In this document: piece after piece, positions 16,808 through 25,850 of the stretch | Position numbering within the stretch: position 1 is the first letter of the stretch | How the letters are laid out: each line of letters opens with the position of its first letter | NCBI GenBank assembly: GCA_902496185.1 | Contig: CABUZX010000003.1 | Coordinates: 26,857-90,856 of the forward strand | Length of the DNA stretch: 64,000 nucleotides | Source: an uncultured Subdoligranulum sp. | GTDB taxonomy: Bacteria; Bacillota; Clostridia; Christensenellales; CAG-314 | Reading direction: 5' to 3' | Made by a program: the position numbers and the translations under genes | Notes under the pieces: generated by a model | The model's database searches: none | Told to the model about the DNA's origin: nothing | What the model saw: the letters and a program-made list of their open reading frames with translations, nothing else

Positions 16808-17706
16808 TTTTGCCCCTTTAGAGAAAACACAAAATCCGAAATTAATTTATACGATTCATTTGCAGAAATATCGTTTAATACTTCGTGTCTATTATCCTTA
16901 AATAGCTTAAAGGTAACGTTGGTTAACCCCGCGCCAATATACGTTTCGTAAAGTTTTGTAACTGATTTGCCAAAATCCCCTACAGGGTCTTTGTCACCGC
17001 TGAATATAAGCATTGACAAAGTCTTTTTTATTTTGTTAAGATTTTTAGCCGAATAAATACCCTTTAGTCCGCCAAAAAAATTTTTATAAAAGTTGTTGCT
17101 ACACACAAAACCGCATAACGCGTCGTCCTGATAACGCTTGCTTTGTTCTTCTATACTTGAAATAAAATCGCCGTCTTTAAACTTTTTGTTGTAAGCGTCA
17201 AAGCTGAGTTTTTTTATAAGATTTGCGGGTTTTTTTGGCGCCCCCAAGGACGCAACCACTTTTCCTAAACATGGTTGAGCTCCTTGCATTTTGGCGCTCC
17301 CTGACAAAATTACACCGTCATATAGCGCGCTGTCCGTTTGTTGTAAATAGGCTTGCAATAAAAAACTACCGTAACTGTGTCCAAAAACGATATATTTTAA
17401 ATTGGGATATTTTTGTTTGTAACTACGGTTTAAAAGTTGCAAATCCTTTAAAGTATCTTTCCATATACTGCCTTTGCAGTAGCCCAACGTATCCATATCG
17501 GTATTGCCGTGCGCGCGGTGATCGTCTGCAAAAACCAAAAAACCGAGACTTGTCAGATATTCGGCAAGTTTAGCGTATCTACCGCTATGCTCCGCCATTC
17601 CGTGAAAAATTTGAAAAACGAATTTTGGTTCTTCCTTAGGCGCCCATTGTCTTACGAATATTTTTTTGCCGTCAAAAGAATCAAATAAAAAACTGCTTTC
17701 CTGCAT
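16804..17706 (-). CDS. Alpha/beta hydrolase, monoacylglycerol lipase / lysophospholipase type
   Basis: The 300-residue cytosolic protein has an oxyanion HGMAEHSGRY block at residues 35-43, the nucleophile elbow G109-H-S111-Y-G113, an Asp in FSGDKDPVGDF, and a His in NRHEVLND. This is the complete catalytic triad of serine hydrolases (hydrolase_4 family). ATG 17706 is chosen because GGGAG lies just before it; a TTG five codons upstream overlaps that site. The substrate cannot be told from sequence. Confidence 0.88.
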   Translation of the reverse strand: MQESSFLFDSFDGKKIFVRQWAPKEEPKFVFQIFHGMAEHSGRYAKLAEYLTSLGFLVFADDHRAHGNTDMDTLGYCKGSIWKDTLKDLQLLNRSYKQKYPNLKYIVFGHSYGSFLLQAYLQQTDSALYDGVILSGSAKMQGAQPCLGKVVASLGAPKKPANLIKKLSFDAYNKKFKDGDFISSIEEQSKRYQDDALCGFVCSNNFYKNFFGGLKGIYSAKNLNKIKKTLSMLIFSGDKDPVGDFGKSVTKLYETYIGAGLTNVTFKLFKDNRHEVLNDISANESYKLISDFVFSLKGQK

Positions 17707-17833
17707 GAATTTTTCTCCCAATCAATGTAATTTATATTGCAACTAAATCTAAAAACAAATTACACCAATTACATTAAATAATATCATTTAAAACCCTTTC
17801 AGTCAATCGTTTATGATGATTTACAAACAAATT

Positions 17834-17873
17834 AAATACACCTCCAAAGCTACTAACTTTTAAAGGTGTATTT
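17834..17873 (-). terminator. Hairpin downstream of typA
   Basis: The 10-bp inverted repeat AAATACACCT / AGGTGTATTT lies 27 nt after the typA stop. On the minus strand it is followed by TTAATTTGTTT, a modest T tract. Confidence 0.6.
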
Positions 17874-17899
17874 CAAAATTAATTATTTTTTGTATTTTA

Positions 17900-19732
17900 T
17901 TACTTTTTGTCAAGCATTTTTGCGCGGTGTTTCAAGCGTTGCTCGGTATCGAGTATACTTTTACGCAAACGTACGTTTTTGGGCGTAACTTCCATCAATT
18001 CGTCGTCATTTAAAAACTCCATTGCTTCTTCCAAAGAAAATCTCTTTGGATTTTCCAATCGCATAGCGTCGTCGCTACCCGAAGCGCGCATATTAGTCTG
18101 ATGCTTTTTTTTGCAAACGTTGACGGAAATATCTTCCGCTTTGGGGCTCATCCCTACAATCATACCTTCGTAAACGGGAGTACCTGCTCCGATAAACAAC
18201 GTGCCTCTGCCTTGAGCGTTAAACAAACCGTAAGTCACCGCTTCCCCCGTTTCAAAAGCCACGAGACTGCCGGTGTTTCTGCGTTCTATTTCTCCGCGGT
18301 AAGGCTGATACCCCATAAAAATAGTATTGAATACGCCTTCTCCTCGTGTTTCCGTCAAAAATTCACTCTTATAACCGAATAACCCCCTTTCAGGCACGGC
18401 AAATTCCAATCTTATGCGACTGCCGATATTTTCCATCTGCAAAAATTCGCCTTTGCGAGTACCCATTCCGTTAAATACCACTCCCGTTTTGTCCTCCGGC
18501 ACGTCGCAAACCAATCTTTCGATAGGTTCCATTTTGACACCGTCCACCGTTTTAAATAAAACTTTGGGTGGACCGACCAAAAACTCATACCCCTCGCGAC
18601 GCATAGTTTCAATCAATATGGACAAGTGCATTTCGCCCCTACCGCATACCCTAAAACTGTCGGTACTGTCGGTCGGATAAACTTTTAAGGAAACGTCCTT
18701 TAACATTTCCTTAAACAGTCTGTCGTGCAAATGGCGAGAAGTAACGAATTCACCCTCTTTGCCAGCAAAAGGACCGTCGTTGACGGAAAACAGCATTTCT
18801 ACCGTCGGCTCGGAAATTTTAACAAAAGGCACTGCTTCTACTTTGTCAACCGCGCAAACGGTATCGCCGATTGTAATATCTTCTAACCCGCTGACGCATA
18901 CTATATCGCCTGCGTTTGCTTGAGAAACTTCTTTTCTACCCAAACCTTCTATCTGATAAATAGTCTTTATTTTGCCGTTGCGTACTTTGGTATTGTCAAA
19001 ATAATTGCATACGGCAACAGTATCGCTTGCGCAAAGTTTTCCTCGTTCTACCCTACCGATACCTATACGGCCAACGTAATCGTTGTAATCAATGGAAGAA
19101 ATCAACATTTGCATACTGCCTTGGTCGTCTACTTCCTGCGGGGGAAAATGGTTGATGATAGCCTCAAACAACGGAGTTAAATCTTTGCCCGTCTCTCTAA
19201 AATCAAGACTTGCCGTACCGTTTCTACCACTGCAATAAACGATAGGACTGTCAAACTGATCTTCTGTAGCGTTGAGTTCAAGCAAAAGATTTAAAATCTC
19301 GTTTTCTACCTCGTCCAGCCTTGCGTCTGGTCTGTCTATCTTGTTGACAACCAAAATAAGCTTGTGTCCTAATTCTAAAGCTTTTTGCATAACGAATCTC
19401 GTTTGTGGCATTGGTCCTTCAGATGCGTCCACCAAAATCAATACGCCGTTTACCATTTTTAAAATTCGCTCAACTTCCCCTCCGAAATCGGCGTGACCGG
19501 GAGTGTCTACTATATTGATTTTTACGCCCTTGTAGTAAGCGCTGGTGTTTTTTGCCAAAATGGTAATACCACGCTCCCTTTCAAGGTCGTTGCTGTCCAT
19601 AACTCTATCTACAACCTGCTGATTGTCTCTAAATATACCGCCCTGTTTGAGCATTTCGTTTACCAACGTCGTTTTGCCGTGATCAACGTGAGCAATAATA
19701 GCTACGTTGCGCAAATCCTTTCTTGTCTGCAT
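17900..19732 (-). CDS. typA: Ribosome-associated GTPase TypA/BipA
   Basis: This 610-residue translational GTPase has G1 AHVDHGKTTL (residues 15-24), RGITI (G2), DTPGHADFGGEV (G3), NKIDRPDA (G4), elongation-factor-like domains, and the TypA-specific C-terminal domain (GRGTLFIGAGTPVYEGMIVG). It acts on the ribosome in 50S assembly and stress adaptation. The start is uncertain: MQTRKDLRNVAII (ATG 19732) fits the family, while two codons upstream in frame (TTG 19750, ATG 19741) are nearer the GGAG. Confidence 0.96.
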   Translation of the reverse strand: MQTRKDLRNVAIIAHVDHGKTTLVNEMLKQGGIFRDNQQVVDRVMDSNDLERERGITILAKNTSAYYKGVKINIVDTPGHADFGGEVERILKMVNGVLILVDASEGPMPQTRFVMQKALELGHKLILVVNKIDRPDARLDEVENEILNLLLELNATEDQFDSPIVYCSGRNGTASLDFRETGKDLTPLFEAIINHFPPQEVDDQGSMQMLISSIDYNDYVGRIGIGRVERGKLCASDTVAVCNYFDNTKVRNGKIKTIYQIEGLGRKEVSQANAGDIVCVSGLEDITIGDTVCAVDKVEAVPFVKISEPTVEMLFSVNDGPFAGKEGEFVTSRHLHDRLFKEMLKDVSLKVYPTDSTDSFRVCGRGEMHLSILIETMRREGYEFLVGPPKVLFKTVDGVKMEPIERLVCDVPEDKTGVVFNGMGTRKGEFLQMENIGSRIRLEFAVPERGLFGYKSEFLTETRGEGVFNTIFMGYQPYRGEIERRNTGSLVAFETGEAVTYGLFNAQGRGTLFIGAGTPVYEGMIVGMSPKAEDISVNVCKKKHQTNMRASGSDDAMRLENPKRFSLEEAMEFLNDDELMEVTPKNVRLRKSILDTEQRLKHRAKMLDKK

Positions 19733-19763
19733 ATAAATCATTTTCTCCAAAATTTTACACTTA

Positions 19764-19792
19764 ACAATATTTCAAAAATAAAAATTTGTCAA
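19764..19792 (-). promoter_or_regulatory. Promoter of typA
   Basis: On the minus strand, TTGACA and TATTGT are separated by 17 nt, upstream of typA. Confidence 0.65.
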
Positions 19793-19953
19793 CCGTATTC
19801 AATACAATTTTCGACCTTTTTTTAAAATTTTTTTTAAAATAATTGACAAAATGTATAATTATAAATTATTTACATCAAAACGGGACTTTATATGCAGTTT
19901 TAATTAAAATTATACACAAAATAATTTTTTATGCAATAATTTTAAAAAATGTA

Positions 19954-19982
19954 TGGACAAAATCGAAAGTCTATTATATAAT
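19954..19982 (+). promoter_or_regulatory. Promoter of iorAB
   Basis: TGGACA and TATAAT are separated by 17 nt, giving a leader of about 60 nt before iorA. Confidence 0.7.
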
Positions 19983-20047
19983 TTTTATATACGTCGGTTT
20001 TAACAACAATGTTACTATATTTTCGACAAAAAACTTGGAGGATTTTT

Positions 20048-21841
20048 ATGGCACAAAAGGTACTTATGACAGGCAATGAAGCTATTGCCCGTGGCGCGTG
20101 GGAAGCAGGCGTTAGATTTGCAGCCGCATATCCCGGCACGCCCAGCACGGAAATCTTGGAAAATCTCGCTACCTACAACGACATTGACGCCCAATGGTCA
20201 CCAAACGAAAAGGTCGCTCTCGAAGCGGCATTTGGCGCGTCCGTCGCAGGCGGAAGAGCATTTGCAAGTATGAAACACGTTGGCCTCAACGTTGCGGCAG
20301 ACCCGTTTTTTACAATTGCTTATTCTGGTTCTAACGCAGGATTAGTTATCGTTACCGCAGACGAGCCTGGTCAACACTCTTCGCAAAACGAACAGGACAA
20401 CCGCAACTTTGCTCGTCACGCTAAAGTCCCTATGCTCGAACCTGCCGACAGTCAGGAATGCAAAGATATGGTTAAGCTTGCTTTTGAAATGTCGGAGCAA
20501 TACGATTGCCCCGTACTTGTTAGAGTAACTACCCGCGTATGCCACAGCAAGGGCTTGGTTGAACTGTGCGACAGAGTAGAAAAACCCATTGTCCCCTACG
20601 TCAAAGATTCTAAAAAATACGTTGACGTACCGGCAAACGCCCGCATCCGTAGAATAGAAGTGGAAAAACACATGGATGCATTAAAAGTTTTCAGCAACGA
20701 AACGCAACTCAACTCCGTTGAAGACTACGGCAAGGAAATTGGCGTAATTACAAGCGGTATGTGCTATAACTACGCTAAGGAAGTTTTTGAAAACAATGCA
20801 AATTATCTCAAAATAGCATTTTCTTATCCTTTGCCAATGGAAAAAATCGCAAACTTCTGCAAAGGTCTCAAAAAAGTTTACGTTATTGAAGAAAACGACG
20901 AATTTATTGAAGAAGCAGTAAAAATCGCCGGTTTTGGCAACGTTTGCTACGGCAAATATACACCAGATGGTCAACGCTATTTGCCTTTCTGTGGCGAGTT
21001 GACGGCTGACGTTATCCGCCAAGTCGTCTCTGGTGAAAAATTTGTACCGGCAGACTTTGATAGAACAAAAATCGTCGCTCGTCCCCCTGCTCTTTGCGCA
21101 GGTTGCCCGCATAGAGGTTTCTTTTACGAAGTAGGCAAACGCAAGGACGTAGTAGTTAGCGGTGATATCGGTTGCTACACTTTGGCTTTTGCCTCCCCCT
21201 ACAACGCCATGGACTTTAACTGCTGTATGGGCGCAAGCATAAGTAGCGGAAACGGCGCGCAAAAAATATTTAACCAAATCCCCGAAAACAAAAAAAGAGT
21301 TGTCAGCGTTTTGGGCGACAGTACTTTCTTCCATAGTGGTATTACCAGCTTGTTAGACGTCGTTTACAACAAGGGCAATAATATTACCGTTATTTTAGAC
21401 AACCGTATTACAGGCATGACGGGACACCAACAAAACCCCGGTACGGGATTTACGGCTCAAGGCGCAGAAACGGTAGTCGTAGATATTGAAGCTATCGTAA
21501 AAGCTTGCGGTATCAAAAATATTAGAGTAATTAACCCCAACGACCTCAAAGCAGTAAACGAAGCTCTCGATTGGGCTCTTGCAAGTCAAGAAGCAAGCGT
21601 AATTATTACGAAATATCCTTGCGTTCTCAAAAAGTTTAGCAATCTTGACAAAACACAATATCCTGACGCATTTAAGCAAAAATGCACGATAGATTCCGAT
21701 AAATGCGTGGGTTGCAAGCTCTGCCTCAAATGCGGATGCCCCGCTATCTCCGTGGTAAACAAAAAAGCAACTATAGACAGCACGCTATGCGTAGGTTGCA
21801 CGGTGTGCAAACAAATTTGCCCGACAAAGGCAATTATGTAA
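20048..21841 (+). CDS. iorA: Indolepyruvate ferredoxin oxidoreductase alpha subunit
   Basis: IorA oxidatively decarboxylates aryl pyruvates (from Trp, Phe, Tyr) to aryl-acetyl-CoA and reduces ferredoxin. The 597-residue protein has the N-terminal pyrimidine domain (AAYPGTPSTEILE), a thiamine-diphosphate-binding region GDIGCYTLAF...MGASISSGNGAQ with GDSTFFHSGI, and a C-terminal pair of [4Fe-4S] motifs (CVGCKLCLKCGCPA and CVGCTVCKQICPTKA). ATG 20048 follows TTGGAGG. It forms an operon with iorB and, with tnaA at 42 kb, points to aromatic amino-acid catabolism. Confidence 0.97.
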   Translation: MAQKVLMTGNEAIARGAWEAGVRFAAAYPGTPSTEILENLATYNDIDAQWSPNEKVALEAAFGASVAGGRAFASMKHVGLNVAADPFFTIAYSGSNAGLVIVTADEPGQHSSQNEQDNRNFARHAKVPMLEPADSQECKDMVKLAFEMSEQYDCPVLVRVTTRVCHSKGLVELCDRVEKPIVPYVKDSKKYVDVPANARIRRIEVEKHMDALKVFSNETQLNSVEDYGKEIGVITSGMCYNYAKEVFENNANYLKIAFSYPLPMEKIANFCKGLKKVYVIEENDEFIEEAVKIAGFGNVCYGKYTPDGQRYLPFCGELTADVIRQVVSGEKFVPADFDRTKIVARPPALCAGCPHRGFFYEVGKRKDVVVSGDIGCYTLAFASPYNAMDFNCCMGASISSGNGAQKIFNQIPENKKRVVSVLGDSTFFHSGITSLLDVVYNKGNNITVILDNRITGMTGHQQNPGTGFTAQGAETVVVDIEAIVKACGIKNIRVINPNDLKAVNEALDWALASQEASVIITKYPCVLKKFSNLDKTQYPDAFKQKCTIDSDKCVGCKLCLKCGCPAISVVNKKATIDSTLCVGCTVCKQICPTKAIM

Positions 21842-21856
21842 AGGAGGGATAAACAA

Positions 21857-22432
21857 ATGACTAAAAATATTCTTTTGGTTGGCGTAGGCGGTCAAGGAAC
21901 TATCCTTGCAAGCAAAATTTTGAGTATAGGTTTGACAACTGACGATTATGACGTCAAAATGAGTGAAATTCACGGTATGAGTCAACGTGGCGGTAGCGTA
22001 ACGTCTCACATCCGCTATTCTAAAGACAAGGTTTATTCCCCCGTTGTAGAATTGGGCAAAGCAGACCTTATAGTAGCTTTTGAAAAAATGGAAGCTCTTC
22101 GCTATCTTGATTATCTTAAACCCAACGGCAAAATCGTAGTAAACGATTGCGAAATCCCAGGCACCCCTATCACCAACGGCTTGTGTGAATATCCTCAAAA
22201 TATTTTGGAAGAACTTAAGGCTCACGCAGACGTTACCGTATTTGACGCCAACAAAGAGGCGGAAAAACTCGGCAATCCCAAAGTTGCAAATATAATTTTG
22301 TTGGGTTCACTTATAGGGCAAATGAACCTTACCAATATTGACTGGGACACCATATTGCAACAAAACGTAAAACCACAATTTGTAGAAGTCAATAAACAGG
22401 CGCTCAAAGTCGGTATTGAATTGGCAAAATAA
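21857..22432 (+). CDS. iorB: Indolepyruvate ferredoxin oxidoreductase beta subunit
   Basis: The 191-residue gamma-domain protein of 2-oxoacid:ferredoxin oxidoreductases completes the enzyme with IorA. It begins NILLVGVGGQGTILASKIL, contains EIHGMSQRGGSVTSHIRY and ends with NIILLGSLIG, all typical. AAGGAGGG lies before the ATG, 15 nt after the iorA stop. A strong terminator follows. Confidence 0.96.
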   Translation: MTKNILLVGVGGQGTILASKILSIGLTTDDYDVKMSEIHGMSQRGGSVTSHIRYSKDKVYSPVVELGKADLIVAFEKMEALRYLDYLKPNGKIVVNDCEIPGTPITNGLCEYPQNILEELKAHADVTVFDANKEAEKLGNPKVANIILLGSLIGQMNLTNIDWDTILQQNVKPQFVEVNKQALKVGIELAK

Positions 22433-22446
22433 TTTTAAACAAATTT

Positions 22447-22478
22447 AAAGAGCAAACTGAAAAGTTTGCTCTTTTTTT
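22447..22478 (+). terminator. Terminator of iorAB
   Basis: A perfect 12-bp stem AAAGAGCAAACT / AGTTTGCTCTTT with a GAAA loop is followed by a T tract. Confidence 0.95.
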
Positions 22479-22512
22479 ACGGTAAAATCTTGATCATTTT
22501 TATTTATTCGTT

Positions 22513-23070
22513 TTAATAGGGTTCAATAGGTGATTGGTATTGTCTTACGTCAATTTGCTCTTGTTGCGCCTTTTTTTCCACAAAAATAGAAATAAATTCA
22601 AATATAGTAAGGCCCACAAAAATCAAGCCGAAAACAACAGCCAAAATCGGTGTGCCTCCTGCATCTATCATCAAGACAGTAAAAAATCCCGTCCATAATA
22701 AACCAAGCATACTCAAAATTCTTAAAATCAACGACACAACAAAAAGTCCTCGAGCAATAGTCGGCTCTTGCCCTGCTTGTGCTTTTGAGCAAACTTTTAA
22801 CAAAATGCTCCCAAAAACTATTTTATATAATGAAAACAATGCCCATAAAGAAAACCCAAATATAATGAACGGCAAAAGAACGATAACAGAAATAGCAAAA
22901 CCTAATCCTTCGTTTTGCCCGTCAGAATTGTCCACTCCATCACCAATAACACCGGTATTAAAACAACTAAAAAAAACTAATATCAGCAAAGCCAACAATG
23001 CAACGCTAACAAAATTGACGATACCTGCTTTTTTTGTACTTTTTAAATTATAAATAGAATTTTCTTGCAT
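22513..23070 (-). CDS. Membrane protein of unknown function, about four TM segments
   Basis: This 185-residue protein is not a family I can name. It has four hydrophobic stretches: near residues 15-37 (VNFVSVALLALLILVFFSCF), 57-82, 107-130 and 138-165. The loop after the first stretch is polar (DGVDNSDGQNEG), and the C-terminal tail is short and rich in Gln. AAGGAG-like GGAG lies before ATG 23070. It is monocistronic and converges with iorB. Confidence 0.75.
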   Translation of the reverse strand: MQENSIYNLKSTKKAGIVNFVSVALLALLILVFFSCFNTGVIGDGVDNSDGQNEGLGFAISVIVLLPFIIFGFSLWALFSLYKIVFGSILLKVCSKAQAGQEPTIARGLFVVSLILRILSMLGLLWTGFFTVLMIDAGGTPILAVVFGLIFVGLTIFEFISIFVEKKAQQEQIDVRQYQSPIEPY

Positions 23071-23236
23071 AAAAACTCCTTTTTTTAGTTAGTTTGTAAT
23101 TTAGCAAATTTTATTCTTGCGCAAAAAGTATATCATATCTTTGTTTGTTTGCAACAATTTTTTGTCTTCGATTACTTGCCTATTTGAAAGAACATATAAT
23201 CGTAAAATACAAAAATTAATTAAAATATTTTATTCA

Positions 23237-23266
23237 AAAAAGCACTTGCGTAATACAAGTGCTTTT
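23237..23266 (-). terminator. Terminator of tRNA-Glu
   Basis: On the minus strand the stem AAAAGCACTTG / CAAGTGCTTTT with a 7-nt loop is followed by TT and starts directly after the tRNA CCA. Confidence 0.92.
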
Positions 23267-23341
23267 TGGCACCTCCAAGGGGACTCGAACCCCTGATTCC
23301 GCCGTGAGAGGGCGGCGTCCTGACCGCTAGACTATGGAGGC
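23267..23341 (-). tRNA. tRNA-Glu (CUC)
   Basis: On the minus strand the acceptor GCCTCCA pairs with TGGAGGT (one G-T pair). The anticodon stem CCGCC/GGCGG carries loop CTCTCAC with anticodon CTC, the T arm contains GGTTCGAGTCC, and the discriminator G is followed by an encoded CCA (23267-23269). Confidence 0.95.
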
Positions 23342-23361
23342 AAATATTTTGTTGCCTTAAG

Positions 23362-23390
23362 ACTATATCACAAAATCAAAAAGATAGCAA
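23362..23390 (-). promoter_or_regulatory. Promoter of tRNA-Glu
   Basis: On the minus strand, TTGCTA and TATAGT are separated by 17 nt, about 20 nt before the mature tRNA 5' end. Confidence 0.65.
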
Positions 23391-23476
23391 GTTTTTAAAG
23401 CAAATTTTTTTGTTGTATCGGCAAAAGTTTTTTGCGTTGACCTACCGACACAAAACTATGGTTGTTGACTAAAATT

Positions 23477-24256
23477 TTAATACAAACTTGCTTTTTCCAA
23501 CAAATTTTGAATTTTTACGCAACTATCGTTGTTTACGTTATTTACAATCAAGGTATTATTAAAACCTATCCAAAGTTGCCTGATAAGTTTTTCGTTTTTA
23601 TCAAGAATAGCGTCGTGAAGCGCGTTTGCAAGAGAAATGCACTCATTTTTTTGTATAAGCGAAACCGACGCGTCGTTTTCTACCTTAAAGCAAAAAGACT
23701 CTAGTTCAAAAACTATTTTTTTATACAAATCAACAGGTACTTGTTGCGACGTGGGTTTGTTGACGTTTGAAACGGAAACTTCCTGCGGTTTTGGCGTATC
23801 GTCAACAAAAACCGACGCCCCGTTTGCGCGCAAAATACTTTCGCCCGCCTTGCCAAAGGGAATCAATATGTTTTGAACAAAACGCTGATACGCAACAAAA
23901 TCGTCACTCTCGGGATTTGGATAATACTCATGCAAAAAATGCAACAAATTTCTCCTACCTGCGTCAATTTCTGAAAGGAGACACACTACCAACGTAAAAG
24001 CGCGGTTTTTATCGTTGGGCAAAACAAATTTGAGATGAGTTTTGCCGTCTTTAAAATAAAATACGCGACTACGCTCAAATTCTTCCACGTAAGAAATTCT
24101 CTCAAGCGTTTGCCCCACCACCGACGTAAATTCTGGCGTAGAGGCAATACATTTGAGCAACATACTTATTGCTTTGTCCGCCAACAAAAGGTGACAATTG
24201 ATAAGATTGTTTAATCTTTCGTTAAAATATTCTATCGAATTGGGTTTTGATGCCAT
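23477..24256 (-). CDS. Uncharacterised cytosolic protein (259 aa)
   Basis: I do not recognise this protein. It is soluble, has no signal peptide, and begins MASKPNSIEYFNERLNN. The N-terminal 150 residues are mostly helical with many Leu and Phe. A Pro/Ser-rich linker (DTPKPQEVSVSNVNKPTSQQVPV) near residues 167-190 separates a C-terminal helical part. GGAGGGG lies before ATG 24256, which decides against the TTG five codons upstream. It is divergent from the DUF4364 gene; no operon partner is visible. Confidence 0.72.
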   Translation of the reverse strand: MASKPNSIEYFNERLNNLINCHLLLADKAISMLLKCIASTPEFTSVVGQTLERISYVEEFERSRVFYFKDGKTHLKFVLPNDKNRAFTLVVCLLSEIDAGRRNLLHFLHEYYPNPESDDFVAYQRFVQNILIPFGKAGESILRANGASVFVDDTPKPQEVSVSNVNKPTSQQVPVDLYKKIVFELESFCFKVENDASVSLIQKNECISLANALHDAILDKNEKLIRQLWIGFNNTLIVNNVNNDSCVKIQNLLEKASLY

Positions 24257-24450
24257 AAAGAGCCCCTCCAAAGCTTATTTTAGCACAAATTTTAAATATA
24301 AACAATAAAATAAATAAAAATAGCAAAAAAAATAGTCAAAAAGTATCAAAAAAAATAAAAATCGTTAAAATTTTCAATAAAAAAATAAACTTTGCTAAAA
24401 TAAGTTGTCATATTTAAAACTTTGTATTAAAATATAGATGTTATGGTGGC

Positions 24451-24487
24451 TTGTCGTCGATTGCTTTAATTTGGGCAACGTCGACAA
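24451..24487 (+). other. Imperfect hairpin in the leader of the DUF4364 gene
   Basis: TTGTCG, CG and TTGC pair with GCAA, CG and CGACAA, with one T-T mismatch and one bulged A; the loop is about 10 nt. It lies 16 nt before the ribosome site. The T tract after it is weak, so an attenuator or mRNA-stability element is possible. Confidence 0.5.
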
Positions 24488-24514
24488 ATTTTTAACCCTT
24501 TAGGGAGATTGGAT

Positions 24515-25063
24515 TTGGCTGGTTTTACTTTGGACAGTACACAAAACAAACTGCTATTGCTTTTTGTATTTGACAAGATGGAGATGCCCCTCACGGAGGA
24601 ATCTCTGTCTGATTTGTGTTGCAATTCAAACAATTGGCTTGATTATCTCAACTTTAAACTTGCCTTGGGGCAACTAATTGACGCTAACTTTGTTTACCGT
24701 ACTAACACCAATACTACAAATGCTCCTCTCTACACCATTACTCCGGAGGGTCGCGTGTGTTTAGCACACTTTTTTGTAAAACTTCCCTCTAGCTTGCGTG
24801 AAATCATAAGCAACTGCGTCAAAATCAATAGGCTCAATTACCGTCGAAAACAAGAATATTTCAGCGATTATCACAAAAACGCTGACGGCACTTACGACGT
24901 TATATTAAAAATTCTTGAGCCCACTCAACAACAATCCACGCTGGAAATTAAAATCAACGTACCTACCCGTAACAACGCCAACTATATTTACTTACAGTGG
25001 AAAGACAAGGCGTCAAACGTGTTTCAATTGATTTACGACTACTTGCTTACTGACGATAAATAG
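24515..25063 (+). CDS. DUF4364 family protein with winged-helix-like N-terminus
   Basis: The 182-residue protein matches the Clostridial DUF4364 family: DSTQNKLLLLFVFDKMEMPLTEESLSD at the N-terminus, then LGQLIDANFVYR and YTITPEGRVCLAHF, which look like a winged helix with its beta wing. The C-terminal half is a beta-rich domain (GTYDVILKILEP, LEIKINVPTRNNANYI). A DNA-binding regulator role is inferred only from the fold. The start is TTG 24515, 7 nt after GGGAG; the earlier in-frame TTG (24509) nearly touches the ribosome site. Confidence 0.85.
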   Translation: MAGFTLDSTQNKLLLLFVFDKMEMPLTEESLSDLCCNSNNWLDYLNFKLALGQLIDANFVYRTNTNTTNAPLYTITPEGRVCLAHFFVKLPSSLREIISNCVKINRLNYRRKQEYFSDYHKNADGTYDVILKILEPTQQQSTLEIKINVPTRNNANYIYLQWKDKASNVFQLIYDYLLTDDK

Positions 25064-25134
25064 TTTTTTAAAAAAAATTTATTCAAACGTTTGACCTTTT
25101 TTAAACTTTGATATATACTTTTATAGTATCACTT

Positions 25135-25217
25135 GCGAAGGTGGCGGAACAGGCAGACGCGTACGTTTGAGGGGCGTATGTTTAGACGTGAGGGTTCAAG
25201 TCCCTTCCTTCGCACCA
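25135..25217 (+). tRNA. tRNA-Leu (GAG)
   Basis: This is a class II tRNA. The acceptor GCGAAGG pairs with CCTTCGC, and the D arm contains GGCGGAACAGGCAGACGC. The anticodon loop TTGAGGG gives GAG, with stem TACGT/GCGTA, and a short variable arm follows. The T arm is GGTTCAAGTCC and CCA is encoded at 25215-25217. Confidence 0.95.
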
Positions 25218-25218
25218 C

Positions 25219-25257
25219 AAAAATGACAGATTTCTTTCGAAATCTGTCATTTTTATT
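25219..25257 (+). terminator. Terminator after tRNA-Leu (GAG)
   Basis: A 16-bp perfect stem (25219-25234 with 25239-25254) and a TTTC loop lie directly behind the tRNA. Its 3' arm ends in TTTTT. Confidence 0.92.
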
Positions 25258-25351
25258 AAATCCACATTGGTCTATAACTGAGTAACAGCAACACGTATTT
25301 CATAGTGGGCTTTCCGCTAAAAATCAACTATAAATTGAAAAAATGCCTCTT

Positions 25352-25732
25352 TTAAATAACGGAGCTTTCTCTATTGAATCTTTCTACTGCTTGCTGATAG
25401 CGGTTGGAAAGCTTTAATAAATACGCTTGTTTTTGATGCTCCGACATTTGTTGCAAAGCTTTTTTGTCCGTAAGCATAGCTATAGGATTGGTGATTACCT
25501 CGTTGGTAGAAAGCATTTGTTTAACTCTCAAATAAAATTGCTCGTCGCTTTCGAAGTTGGTGTTGTAAATTCTATCGCGAAGTTCTTGTTTTTGTTTGAC
25601 GAGCAAGCTTTGCGTATTTACTCCGCCCTGCTCCATTTGTTTAAACTCGTTTCGTTCAAGAATAATTTCGCCCCAAAAATTATTTCTTAATCTTTGCTTG
25701 GCTTGTCTTGCGTAGGTTTTGAATGATGACAT
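25352..25732 (-). CDS. Uncharacterised helical protein downstream of rpsU (126 aa)
   Basis: I do not recognise this family. The product is a basic, Gln/Lys/Arg-rich, probably all-helical protein: MSSFKTYARQAKQRLRNNFW at the N-terminus, then helices with QKQELRDRIYN, EQFYLRVKQML and KLSNRYQQAVERFN. There is no Cys, signal peptide or membrane segment. AGGGGGA lies before ATG 25732. It follows rpsU on the same strand, but a terminator separates them, so expression may depend on read-through. RNA binding or a ribosome-linked role is only a guess from charge and position. Confidence 0.72.
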   Translation of the reverse strand: MSSFKTYARQAKQRLRNNFWGEIILERNEFKQMEQGGVNTQSLLVKQKQELRDRIYNTNFESDEQFYLRVKQMLSTNEVITNPIAMLTDKKALQQMSEHQKQAYLLKLSNRYQQAVERFNRESSVI

Positions 25733-25790
25733 TTTTTATCCCCCTTTTTTTTGTCCATTGATTTTGTTTGCGCTTTTGCAAAAATTAAAT

Positions 25791-25826
25791 AAAAAAATCT
25801 GCCGAGAATAATTTCGACAGATTTTC
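25791..25826 (-). terminator. Terminator of rpsU
   Basis: On the minus strand AAAATCTG-T-CG pairs with CG-G-CAGATTTT across a 10-nt loop and runs into TTTA. Confidence 0.8.
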
Positions 25827-25850
25827 TTTTGTACAAAATTTGATTAAATT

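Larger units (their letters stand above)
19733..20047. other. Divergent intergenic region typA / iorA
   Basis: This very AT-rich spacer of 315 nt holds the two divergent promoters given separately and the iorA leader. I see no further RNA element or gene in it. Confidence 0.7.

Noticed and set aside
20681..21334. Minus-strand open frame of 217 codons
   Set aside because: It is antisense to iorA, which has its cofactor motifs in the other frame.
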